In this document: positions 6,778 to 13,553 of the stretch, piece after piece
Layout of the letters: the number at the start of each line of letters is the position of its first letter
How positions within the stretch are numbered: the stretch's first letter is position 1
NCBI GenBank assembly: GCA_036556325.1
Contig: DATBJR010000060.1
Location: 1-16,775 of the forward strand
Direction: 5' to 3'
Source of the DNA: DASSCW01 sp036556325
Lineage (GTDB): Bacteria; Chloroflexota; Limnocylindria; QHBO01
DNA length: 16,775 nucleotides
Notes under the pieces: model-generated
Told to the model about the DNA's origin: nothing
Database searches by the model: none
The model's input: the letters and a program-made list of their open reading frames with translations, nothing else
Program-made: the position numbers and the translations under genes

Positions 6778-8022
6778 ATGCCTCCTGATCCCCGATTGAG
6801 CCGCCGCGCCCTGCTGGGCGGCATGCTCGGCGGTGCGGCCGCCGTGCTGGCGGCGTGCGCCGCGCAGGCCATCCGCAGCTCGTCGCCGACCCTCCGGCCG
6901 TCCGCGGGCAGCGTGGCCCCGTCCACGCTGCCAAGTGTCACCGCCCTGCCGTCGGCGAGCGCTGGTGCTGAGCCCAGCCTGGCGACGAAGGTCGCCCAGA
7001 TGCTGCTGGTCGGGTTCCGCGGCACCGATGCCGATTCGGCGGCCGCGGCCATCGCGGACGTTCGCGACCGCGCCCTGGGGGGCGTGGTCCTGTTCAGCCG
7101 CGACCAGCCGACCGGCAGCGCGGTGCGCAACATCGTGTCGCCCTCACAGCTCGCGGCGCTGACCACGGCGCTGCAGGCTGCCGCCGCGGCGTCGGAGGCG
7201 GCCGCCCCGCTGCTGGTGGCGGTTGACGAGGAGGGCGGCCAGGTGGCGCGACTGGACCCGGCCCACGGCTTCCCGCCCACGGAGTCCGCGGCGGCGCTGG
7301 GGGCGCGCGACGATCCCGCGTTCACCCGGGCGGCCGGCCAGCGTCTCGCCGCGACACTGCGCGCCGCCGGGATCAACCTGAACCTGGCGCCCGTGGTCGA
7401 CCTGGACGTGAATCCGGACAACCCGATCATCGGCGCGCTGGACCGGTCCTTCGGCGCCGATCCGGCGCTCGTCACGAGCCAGGCGCGCGCCTTCATCCGC
7501 GGGCACCACGCCGTTGGCGTGCGCACGACCCTGAAGCACTTCCCGGGGCACGGTTCGTCGACGGCCGATAGCCATCTCGGGGTGGTCGACGTCACGGACA
7601 CCTGGTCGCCGGTGGAGCTCGATCCGTACCGCCGCCTCATCCCGGCCGGGGTGGTCGACGCCATCCTGACCGCGCACGTCTTCAATGCGCGGCTCGACCC
7701 GAGCCACCCGGCCACGCTCTCCGCGGCCACCATCGACGGGCTGCTGCGCAGGCAGCTGGGCTGGGACGGCGTCGTCGTCAGCGACGACATGCAGATGGGC
7801 GCCATTCGCCAGGCCTACGGCTACCGCGAGGCGGTGCGGTTGGCGATCCTGGCCGGCGTCGACGTGCTGACGATTGCGAACCAGCAGGTCTTCGAAGCGG
7901 ACGTCGTGGTACGCACGATCGGCATCGTGGTCGACCTGGTCGAGCGAGGGCAGATCAGCCCCGAGCGGATCGATCGTTCGTGGCAGCGCATCCAGGGTCT
8001 GAAGGCGCGCCTCGTCGCCTGA
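6778..8022 (+). CDS. nagZ: Glycoside hydrolase family 3 lipoprotein, beta-N-acetylhexosaminidase-like
   Basis: The 414-aa protein has a Tat-like lipoprotein signal: Arg9-Arg10 in SRRALLGG, a hydrophobic stretch, and the lipobox LAAC with Cys27 as lipidation site. A low-complexity Ser/Pro/Ala linker (30-65) leads to a GH3 N-terminal TIM barrel. Typical landmarks are AQMLLVGF, GGVVLFSRD, LLVAVDEEGGQVARL, LNLAPVVDLD, the KHFPGHG motif (Lys253-His254) with a following SH, and VSDDMQMGAI with Asp336 as likely nucleophile. Only the single GH3 domain is present, as in NagZ, so it probably cleaves GlcNAc from peptidoglycan fragments outside the cell. ATG at 6778 gives the compact signal; GTG at 6760 adds six residues. 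It stands alone on the plus strand and converges on tldE with 9 bp between stops. Other beta-glycosidase activity is possible, so the symbol is by similarity. Confidence 0.85.
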   Translation: MPPDPRLSRRALLGGMLGGAAAVLAACAAQAIRSSSPTLRPSAGSVAPSTLPSVTALPSASAGAEPSLATKVAQMLLVGFRGTDADSAAAAIADVRDRALGGVVLFSRDQPTGSAVRNIVSPSQLAALTTALQAAAAASEAAAPLLVAVDEEGGQVARLDPAHGFPPTESAAALGARDDPAFTRAAGQRLAATLRAAGINLNLAPVVDLDVNPDNPIIGALDRSFGADPALVTSQARAFIRGHHAVGVRTTLKHFPGHGSSTADSHLGVVDVTDTWSPVELDPYRRLIPAGVVDAILTAHVFNARLDPSHPATLSAATIDGLLRRQLGWDGVVVSDDMQMGAIRQAYGYREAVRLAILAGVDVLTIANQQVFEADVVVRTIGIVVDLVERGQISPERIDRSWQRIQGLKARLVA

Positions 8023-8043
8023 GGCCGCCGCTCAGTCGCGGCC
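8023..8043. terminator. Hairpin at the convergent end of the GH3 and tldE genes
   Basis: GGCCGC at 8023-8028 and GCGGCC at 8038-8043 form a perfect six-base stem with a nine-base loop. It spans the 9-bp gap and the last codons of tldE. Being symmetrical it could stop transcription from both sides, but no T-run follows on either strand, so Rho-independent action is doubtful. Confidence 0.3.
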
Positions 8044-9378
8044 GGTGATCTGCAGCGCCCCGAAGCGCATCGCGGCCGGGCCGAAGGTGGTCCCGAATTG
8101 CCGCGTCTCGCTGGAGAGGCGCACGTCCGCCAGCGCCTCGAACAGGTTCCCGGTCACCGACGCGCCGGCCAGTGGCCGCGCGCCGTTCGGGCCACGCTCG
8201 TAGCCGATGCGGATCTCCATGCCGAAGTCGCCGGTCAGCACGTCCACGTTCGGGGCCGAGAAGGCCAGCACGTGGCACACCGGACCGTCGCCGTTCAGCA
8301 GCTCGGCCATGCGCGTCGTGCCCGGTGCCAGCTCCAGCATGCCCGCCCGGCCGGTCACCGGCAGGTCCAGGTACTGGCCGTAGCGCTGGCTGGCGGGCCG
8401 CGCGCGGAGGATGCCGTCCTCGATCACCAGCAGGTCCTGCGCGCCGACCCCGTCGCTGTCGAAGCGATAGCTGGCCACCCCGAACGGCAGTCGGGCGTTG
8501 GCGCGCGCGGTGACCAGATCACCGGTCGGCTCGATCTCGCCGTACACCGGCTTGCCGATCTCCAGTCGCGACAGCTTCGAGTAGGCGGTCGAGGCGGCGG
8601 CCTGGGTCAGCAGCGCACCGGTCGAGTTCACCGCGGTGCCGCCCAGCATCTGCGCCAGCGCCTCCCCGGAGACGACCACCGGCCCGACGCCGGTGGCCGG
8701 CATCTCCGCAAGCAGCTTGTCGCGCGCCATCTGGGCGCCCTCCGCGATCGCCGTCGGGATGGCCAGGTCGGCGAGCCGCCGCGCCTCGCCCTGGCCGTAG
8801 TACTCGCTCTCGCCATCCGCGCCGCGAGCCAGCAGGGTGAGCTCGAACATCACCCGCGTCCCGGTGGCGCTGGCCCGCAGGCCCCGGCTGTTGGCCAGCT
8901 CCTCGTCGACGAGATTGATGAACAGCTCGGCGGCGGAGAGCCGGACGTCATGCCGCGCCTCGGCCGCGGCCAGCTCGCGGATCGCGTCGGCGGTCTCCAG
9001 GGCGGCGGCCAGGGCAGCGTCGACCGAGTCAAGCCGCGGATCAGCCAGCTCGACGTCGGGCAGGGCGCCGTCGTCAGGCAGCGACCACGGCGGGTTGTGG
9101 ACGAGCGAGGCCATGAGCGCGCCGTCGTCGAGCAGTGGGTCGAGCCGCTCCAGGTCGGCCCGGGACAGCGGCAGCGTCGCCGAGCCGCGACGCGGGGCGC
9201 CATCGGCCTCATGATCGTTGAAGATCTCCACCTCGTAGGCCTCGCGCTCCACCTGGCGCAAATTCTCGACCGCCCCGCCGACGAGGTAGATCTGCACCGA
9301 GTGGCCGCGCTGCCGGCGGACCGTCCAGTCGTTGATCTGCGGGTGCCGGGACAGCGCGTCGGTGAGCCGCCGATCCAT
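8032..9378 (-). CDS. tldE: TldD/PmbA family protein, TldE subunit
   Basis: The 448-aa protein matches the TldE/PmbA half of the TldD/TldE heteromeric metalloprotease, which degrades or matures unstructured and ribosomally made peptides. The family course is seen in HDVRLSAAELFINLVDEELANSRGLRASATGTR, then GEGARRLADLAIPTAIAEGAQMARD-like helices, GVGPVVVSGEALAQMLG, the KPVYGEIEPTGDLVTARANARLPFGVASYRFDSDGV stretch and a C-terminal TGDFGMEIRIGYE. It lacks the HExxxH zinc motif, as TldE subunits do. ATG at 9378 lies five bases after the tldD stop and is preceded by AGGA inside that junction, so both are co-translated. No peptide precursor gene is seen nearby, so a general protein-turnover role is more likely than toxin maturation. 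Confidence 0.85.
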   Translation of the reverse strand: MDRRLTDALSRHPQINDWTVRRQRGHSVQIYLVGGAVENLRQVEREAYEVEIFNDHEADGAPRRGSATLPLSRADLERLDPLLDDGALMASLVHNPPWSLPDDGALPDVELADPRLDSVDAALAAALETADAIRELAAAEARHDVRLSAAELFINLVDEELANSRGLRASATGTRVMFELTLLARGADGESEYYGQGEARRLADLAIPTAIAEGAQMARDKLLAEMPATGVGPVVVSGEALAQMLGGTAVNSTGALLTQAAASTAYSKLSRLEIGKPVYGEIEPTGDLVTARANARLPFGVASYRFDSDGVGAQDLLVIEDGILRARPASQRYGQYLDLPVTGRAGMLELAPGTTRMAELLNGDGPVCHVLAFSAPNVDVLTGDFGMEIRIGYERGPNGARPLAGASVTGNLFEALADVRLSSETRQFGTTFGPAAMRFGALQITGRD

Positions 9379-9383
9379 CGGTC

Positions 9384-10820
9384 CTATGCCAGCGTGCAGC
9401 GAGTCCGGAGGTGCGGGCCGCCGGAGCCGACCGGCACGATCTCCTTCCAGCCCTTGCCGCAGACCCCGCCGTCCATGGCGAAGTCGTCCGCGACCATGGA
9501 CACGTCGCGCAGCACGTCCGGCACGTAGCCGGTCATGGCGACCGGCGAGAAGATGCGGCCGGTGGGCTTGCCGCCGCGGTACTCGAGCCCGTAGCGGTTC
9601 CAGAGCTGCATGCCCCAGCCCTTGGGGTCCTCCATGCCGTTCTCGGTACGGCACAGGTAGATGCCATCCAGGCTCTCGAGCAGCTCGTCCACCGTGCTCG
9701 AGCCGCGCTCGAAAAACGTATTCGACATCCGCGCGTACGCCTTGCGCTGGACGCTCTCGCGTCGGCCATTGGCGCTGCGCGTCAATCCGAGCCGGGTGGC
9801 GGAGTAGAGGTCGGTGATGCCGCGCTGCAGCACGCCGTCCTTCATGATCTCCGTGCGGACCGCCGGCTGGCCCTCGTCGTCGACGAAGTACGAGCCATAG
9901 GCGCCGGGCAGGCGCGGATCGTCCACGATGGTCACCAGGTCGGAGCCGATCTTCTGGCCGATGTACTCCGCTCCGCGGGCGCGGCCCTTCAAGAACATGT
10001 CCGTCTCCATGCCGTGCCCGAACGCCTCGTGGGCGATCACCCCGCTCGTCCCGTTGTCGGTGACCACGTCGTAGGTTCCCGGCGGCATCGGCGTCGAGGA
10101 CAGCAGCTGGACGGCGACATCCAGCGTGGCCTGCAGGTCGGCATCGGTCAGCTCGGTGACCTCCAGTCCGCCCGTCCCGTCCCGGAGCGCGAACGTGTAT
10201 TCCTGCCGGGTGCCATCGCTCACGAACAGGACCAGGCCGACGTGCGCACGGCGGATCTGCTGGGTGGTCAGGCCCGCCCGATTGGCGAAGACCTCCTGCA
10301 GCTCGCTGTCCGAGTACCCGCAGATGACCTGCACCGCACGGTCGTCGAGCCCGCGCAGCCGGAGGCGGAGCGATTCATAGCGGTCCAGCTTGTCGGCCAG
10401 CGACAGCGCCCGCGGATCGTCGCGGACGGCAGTGGCGAAGTCGCCCAGCGGTGTCGGGTCGACGTGGATCTCGAAGGTCGGCTCGTCGTCCGCGGGCGGT
10501 CGACCGGCGATCACCTCCAGCAGTTCATCGGCCATGCGCCGGACCGAGCTCGGGTCGAGCTGGTCGCCCGAGGCCTCCTGGAGCCGATGACCATCCGACG
10601 CGGTGAGCACCAGGCCCTCCTGCGGGTCCAGGCGGTGGACCGCCTGCTCGCCATCACGCAGGTCGATGCGCAGGCCGGTGCGGGTCTGGACCAGGGCCGA
10701 GGCGTACGGGACCCGTCGCTCCATGTCCCGCACCACGTCCTCCAGGAAGCCGAAGCGCTCACGCAGCGCGGCCGCCGCGGCAGCGTCGGCCGCGGGCAGG
10801 GTCCGGGAGGAGGTCGCCAT
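9384..10820 (-). CDS. tldD: TldD family metallopeptidase, catalytic subunit
   Basis: The 478-aa length fits the family (E. coli TldD is about 480). The zinc site is HEAFGHGMETD at 264-274: His264, Glu265 and His269 form HExxxH, with the following acidic residues typical of TldD. Other family stretches are RRVPYASALVQTRTGLRIDL near the N-terminus, MPPGTYDVVTDNGTSGVIAHEAFGHG, GAYGSYFVDDEGQPAVRTEIMKDG, RTENGMEDPKGWGMQLWNRYG and the C-terminal VCGKGWKEIVPVGSGGPHLR. It should pair with TldE, encoded 5 bp downstream. ATG at 10820 is chosen for length and for the promoter right in front of it. An in-frame ATG at 10952 overlaps the stop of the MFS gene (TGATG) and would add 44 residues. The reading frame then runs on upstream without a stop past the MFS gene, but that part is not coding. 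Confidence 0.9.
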   Translation of the reverse strand: MATSSRTLPAADAAAAAALRERFGFLEDVVRDMERRVPYASALVQTRTGLRIDLRDGEQAVHRLDPQEGLVLTASDGHRLQEASGDQLDPSSVRRMADELLEVIAGRPPADDEPTFEIHVDPTPLGDFATAVRDDPRALSLADKLDRYESLRLRLRGLDDRAVQVICGYSDSELQEVFANRAGLTTQQIRRAHVGLVLFVSDGTRQEYTFALRDGTGGLEVTELTDADLQATLDVAVQLLSSTPMPPGTYDVVTDNGTSGVIAHEAFGHGMETDMFLKGRARGAEYIGQKIGSDLVTIVDDPRLPGAYGSYFVDDEGQPAVRTEIMKDGVLQRGITDLYSATRLGLTRSANGRRESVQRKAYARMSNTFFERGSSTVDELLESLDGIYLCRTENGMEDPKGWGMQLWNRYGLEYRGGKPTGRIFSPVAMTGYVPDVLRDVSMVADDFAMDGGVCGKGWKEIVPVGSGGPHLRTRCTLA

Positions 10821-10828
10821 GGCGGCGA

Positions 10829-10856
10829 AGCGTAGCAGCGAATCGCCCCGCGACAA
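10829..10856 (-). promoter_or_regulatory. Promoter of tldD (TTGTCG - 16 bp - TACGCT)
   Basis: On the minus strand TTGTCG (10851-10856) and TACGCT (10829-10834) are 16 bp apart. Eight bases follow before the ATG at 10820, so the transcript would be leaderless or nearly so. This supports 10820 as start and lets tldD-tldE be transcribed apart from the MFS gene. Confidence 0.45.
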
Positions 10857-10951
10857 GTCGCCCGGGTTACAGGCGGGCACCGGTCGTGTCGGGGGTTCCG
10901 GGCGCCTGGGAATGTCCAGATCGTCGACGGTCAGTCGGCGGCGCTCGGGCA

Positions 10952-12253
10952 TCAGGCGGAGGTGGCCAGCGGCGGTTCGGTGGGCTCGCCGGCCGCTGCC
11001 GCTTCGGGTGACGGCAGGGCCGAGGCTGCCTCGAGGCGGCGAAGGTTCCGCACGCTCGGAACCAGCAGCACGCCGGTGTTGACCACCACCCCCAGCGCCG
11101 TGACCAGGCCCAGGGTCTGCGAGATGCCGACCGCCTGCGACACGGGTCCGACCATGGCGAACGCAATCGGCTGGAAGACGAGCGAGAACATCCAGTCGTA
11201 GCTGCTGACCCGGCTCAACGCCTCGGCCGGGATGTGCTGCTGGAGCATCGTTTCCCACAGCGTGTTGCTGACGACCACTGCCGCCACGCCCAGCAGCGCG
11301 CCGCCCGCGACCACCACGGCCGGGAACGGCGGGATGAGCAGCAGCAGCTGCACCTGCGCCACGACGATCAGGAGGAAGGCCGGGACCAGTGGCCGGGCGG
11401 GCTTCCAGCGCAGGGCAGCAGCGCCGCCGATGACGCCGCCGATGGCCGCACCGGCTCCCACCATGCCCCACGCGGCCGCGCCACCGAGCTTGTCCATCGC
11501 GACCACTGGCCCCAGCACCTGGAACGTGCCGAGCGAGATGTTCGAGATCGAGAAGCAGAGGATGGAGACGATCACCCACGAGCGCGAGACGACCTCCCGC
11601 CAGCCCTCGATCAGCTCCGTGACAAAGGCACGCCGCTGGGGCAGGACGCGCGGCGGCACCCGCATGGCGGAGAGGAAGGCAGCGCTCACCAGGAAGCTCA
11701 GGCCGTCCAGGGCGAAGGCCCAGCCGGTGCCGATGGTCGCCACGATCACGCCGGACAGCAGCGGCCCCACGATGTGGGCGCCGCTCTGCGAGAGTGAGCG
11801 CAGCGCGTTGGCCTGCTGCATCCGGGCAGGGCTCACGAGCTCGGGCATCAGCCCGGTTGCGGCAGGGGAGAAGAACGAATCGGCACTGCCCATCACCAGG
11901 GCCAGGGCGATGAGGTGCCAGAGCTCGGCGTTGCCCGTGATCAGCAGGGTGGAGACGACCGCCTGGGTCGCCGCGCGAATGAGGTCGCAGGCCACCATGA
12001 CGCGCTGGCGTGGCAGCCGGTCGGACCAGACGCCGCCAACGAGCGTGAGCACGACCCGTGGCAGCGCGAACGCGGCGAACACCAGGCCCAGGTCGCCGGC
12101 TGAGCCGGTGAGCTCCAGGACGGCGAAGGCCAGCGCCACGCCCACCAGGGAGTCGCCGATGGCGGACCCGGTCTGCCCGGCCCACAGCAGTCGGAACTGG
12201 CGCTCGGCGAGCGCCTCGCCGGCACTGCGCCAGAACGCGCGCAGCTGCTCCAT
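10952..12253 (-). CDS. MFS efflux transporter (EntS/MFS_3-like)
   Basis: The 433-aa protein has the twelve-helix pattern of exporter-type MFS proteins. The opening LAERQFRLLWAGQTGSAIGDSLVGVALAFAVLELTGSAGDLGLVFAAFALPRVVLTLVGGVWSDRLPRQRVMV is typical of the enterobactin exporter/macrolide efflux group, with the G-x-W-S-D-R-x-x-R-x-x-V signature after helix 2. SFFSPAATGLMPELVSPARMQQANALRSLSQSGAHIVGPLLSG in helices 4-5 is also characteristic. The C-terminal tail after helix 12 is Ala/Pro/Glu-rich. The start is ATG at 12253, just after a -10 box. It lies upstream of tldD on the same strand, 131 bp from the tldD start taken here. The substrate is unknown; a drug or siderophore role is a family-level guess. 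Confidence 0.88.
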   Translation of the reverse strand: MEQLRAFWRSAGEALAERQFRLLWAGQTGSAIGDSLVGVALAFAVLELTGSAGDLGLVFAAFALPRVVLTLVGGVWSDRLPRQRVMVACDLIRAATQAVVSTLLITGNAELWHLIALALVMGSADSFFSPAATGLMPELVSPARMQQANALRSLSQSGAHIVGPLLSGVIVATIGTGWAFALDGLSFLVSAAFLSAMRVPPRVLPQRRAFVTELIEGWREVVSRSWVIVSILCFSISNISLGTFQVLGPVVAMDKLGGAAAWGMVGAGAAIGGVIGGAAALRWKPARPLVPAFLLIVVAQVQLLLLIPPFPAVVVAGGALLGVAAVVVSNTLWETMLQQHIPAEALSRVSSYDWMFSLVFQPIAFAMVGPVSQAVGISQTLGLVTALGVVVNTGVLLVPSVRNLRRLEAASALPSPEAAAAGEPTEPPLATSA

Positions 12254-12259
12254 GCGACG

Positions 12260-12265
12260 AGCCTA
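12260..12265 (-). promoter_or_regulatory. -10 box TAGGCT, leaderless type, for the MFS exporter
   Basis: On the minus strand TAGGCT is followed by six bases (cgtcgc) and ATG at 12253. No Shine-Dalgarno sequence fits in the spacer. No clear -35 box. Confidence 0.5.
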
Positions 12266-12305
12266 GCAGCGCCGCGAGGCGGATTCCCCGGATTCGCATC
12301 GCGGG

Positions 12306-12327
12306 TTCACAGTCTGTGCACAACTGG
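12306..12327 (+). promoter_or_regulatory. 11-bp tandem direct repeat, possible OmpR-type regulator site
   Basis: Two 11-bp units at 12306-12316 (TTCACAGTCTG) and 12317-12327 (TGCACAACTGG) match at six positions, with CACA in the same place. The first unit forms CACAG-t-CTGTG with its flank, and TGTGCACA (12315-12322) is a perfect palindrome. Tandem 11-bp repeats are how OmpR/PhoB-type regulators usually bind, and such a regulator is encoded 550 bp downstream. It lies 70-90 bp before the small membrane-protein gene. Confidence 0.35.
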
Positions 12328-12398
12328 CCAGCAGACTGGGCTCGAACGGCGACCGGAAGCGCCGGCCGCCACTGAGAACACCACAGGGGTCTTGCATC

Positions 12399-12815
12399 AT
12401 GTCTGGTGGGACATTCATTCGACTGCTGGCCGCGCTGGCGCTGATCGGCGTGCTGGTGGTCATCGGCGTTGGCGCCTACGACGCGGGCGTCGGCGCCGGC
12501 CTGGCACAGGGGGGTGCCGCCGCCGCAACGGGCGCGCCGACGGTCGTCTACCCCGGCCCATACGTCGGCCATGCCTGGGGCTGGGGACCGGGCTTCGGGA
12601 TCTTCGGCATCTTCTTCTGGATCCTGGGGATCCTTCTGATCTTCGCGCTGATCCGGGCCGCCTTCGGCTTCGGGCGGGGCGGCCACGGCGGCTGGCGGGG
12701 TTCTTACCGGCGCTACGGCGATCCGCGCGACCACCTCGAGGACTGGCATCGGCGGGCTCACGAGTCCGGCGCCGGCCCGGCCTCGCCCAGCGGTTCCGAC
12801 GGCCCCTCTGCCTGA
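12399..12815 (+). CDS. Small Gly/Trp-rich membrane protein beside a two-component system
   Basis: The 138-aa protein has two membrane helices. The first (residues 6-27, FIRLLAALALIGVLVVIGVGAY) may be an uncleaved anchor. The second (about 66-88, GIFGIFFWILGILLIFALIRAAF) follows a Trp/Gly-rich segment VGHAWGWGPGFG. The C-terminus is Gly/Arg-rich, then carries DPRDHLEDWHRRAHESG, a His/Trp-bearing helix that I recall at the end of SHOCT-like membrane proteins next to response regulator/kinase pairs. The loop between the helices (Ala/Gly, VVYPGPYVG) would face outside and both ends inside, or the reverse. ATG at 12399 follows CAGGGG by nine bases. The response regulator begins 60 bp downstream behind its own -10 box. 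It may be a target or sensing partner of that system. No enzymatic motif. Confidence 0.75.
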   Translation: MSGGTFIRLLAALALIGVLVVIGVGAYDAGVGAGLAQGGAAAATGAPTVVYPGPYVGHAWGWGPGFGIFGIFFWILGILLIFALIRAAFGFGRGGHGGWRGSYRRYGDPRDHLEDWHRRAHESGAGPASPSGSDGPSA

Positions 12816-12839
12816 GGGTCGCCGAATCTCGGACCGATG

Positions 12840-12860
12840 CGGGCGGGCGGCGCCCGCCCG
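12840..12860. repeat. Perfect 10-bp inverted repeat before the response regulator
   Basis: CGGGCGGGCG at 12840-12849 and CGCCCGCCCG at 12851-12860 are perfect inverted copies around one central G. The site ends two bases before the TACCAT -10 box of the response regulator, so it covers the -35 region. It could be an operator or the terminator hairpin of the small membrane-protein gene, but no T-run follows and the loop would be very tight. Confidence 0.45.
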
Positions 12861-12862
12861 TC

Positions 12863-12868
12863 TACCAT
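12863..12868 (+). promoter_or_regulatory. -10 box TACCAT, leaderless type, for the response regulator
   Basis: TACCAT is followed by seven bases (ctcgacg) and ATG at 12876. There is no Shine-Dalgarno sequence. The upstream codons of the same open frame (from 12837) overlap this promoter and the inverted repeat, which argues against a longer protein. Confidence 0.5.
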
Positions 12869-12875
12869 CTCGACG

Positions 12876-13553
12876 ATGCCGCGCATCCTGGTCGTCGACG
12901 ACGAGCCCAAGATCGTGCGCCTCGTGCGCGACTACCTCGAGCACGCCGGGTTCGGCGTCAGCGTGGCGCGCGACGGCCGCGAGGCGCTCATGCGCGCCCG
13001 CAGCGAGCAACCGGACCTCGTGATCCTCGACCTGGGCCTGCCCGGCCTGGATGGCCTGGACGTGACGAGGAGCCTGCGCCACGACTCCAGCGTGCCACTC
13101 ATCATGCTGACCGCCCGCGACAGTGAGACCGACCGCGTGCTCGGCCTGGAGCTGGGGGCGGACGACTACCTGACCAAGCCGTTCAGCCCGCGCGAGCTCG
13201 TCGCTCGCGTGCGGGCCGTGCTGCGCCGCAACCGCGCGGAGCCTCCCGACGCCGTCCTGCGGGTCGGCGAGCTCGAGCTCGACATTCCGCGCCTGCGAGC
13301 CTCGCTCGGGGGTCGGCCGGTGACGCTGACCGCCACCGAATTCCAGCTGCTGGTCACCATGGCGCGCCAGCCCGGTCGCGTCTTCACCCGGGCCCAGCTG
13401 CTGGATGCCATCCACGGCGAGGCGCTGGAGGCCTACGAGCGCGCCATCGACGCCCACGTCAAGAACATCCGTCGCAAGCTCGAGCCGGACCCGCGACGGC
13501 CTCGCTACCTGCAGACCGTGTACGGCGTCGGCTACCGGATGGCCGATGACTGA
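12876..13553 (+). CDS. OmpR/PhoB-family response regulator
   Basis: The 225-aa DNA-binding response regulator has a receiver domain (1-115) and a winged-helix output domain (about 128-225). Receiver residues are Asp8-Asp9 in LVVDDEP, phospho-acceptor Asp52 in VILDLGLPG, Thr79 in MLTARD and Lys101 in LTKPF. The output domain shows LTATEFQLL, GRVFTRAQLLDAI and the recognition/wing end RAIDAHVKNIRRKLEPDPRRPRYLQTVYGVGYRM, the standard OmpR pattern. It should be phosphorylated by the kinase whose gene overlaps its end by 8 bp, and then bind tandem 11-bp repeats. A candidate repeat lies upstream of the small membrane-protein gene, which may be part of the regulon. Receiver residues are all intact. 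Which signal it answers to is unknown. Confidence 0.95.
   Translation: MPRILVVDDEPKIVRLVRDYLEHAGFGVSVARDGREALMRARSEQPDLVILDLGLPGLDGLDVTRSLRHDSSVPLIMLTARDSETDRVLGLELGADDYLTKPFSPRELVARVRAVLRRNRAEPPDAVLRVGELELDIPRLRASLGGRPVTLTATEFQLLVTMARQPGRVFTRAQLLDAIHGEALEAYERAIDAHVKNIRRKLEPDPRRPRYLQTVYGVGYRMADD

Noticed and set aside
8098..10835. Long plus-strand open frames opposite tldE and tldD (476 and 474 codons)
   Set aside because: Antisense shadows of clearly recognised genes. Their translations are low-complexity and Arg/Gln/His-rich with no family match.
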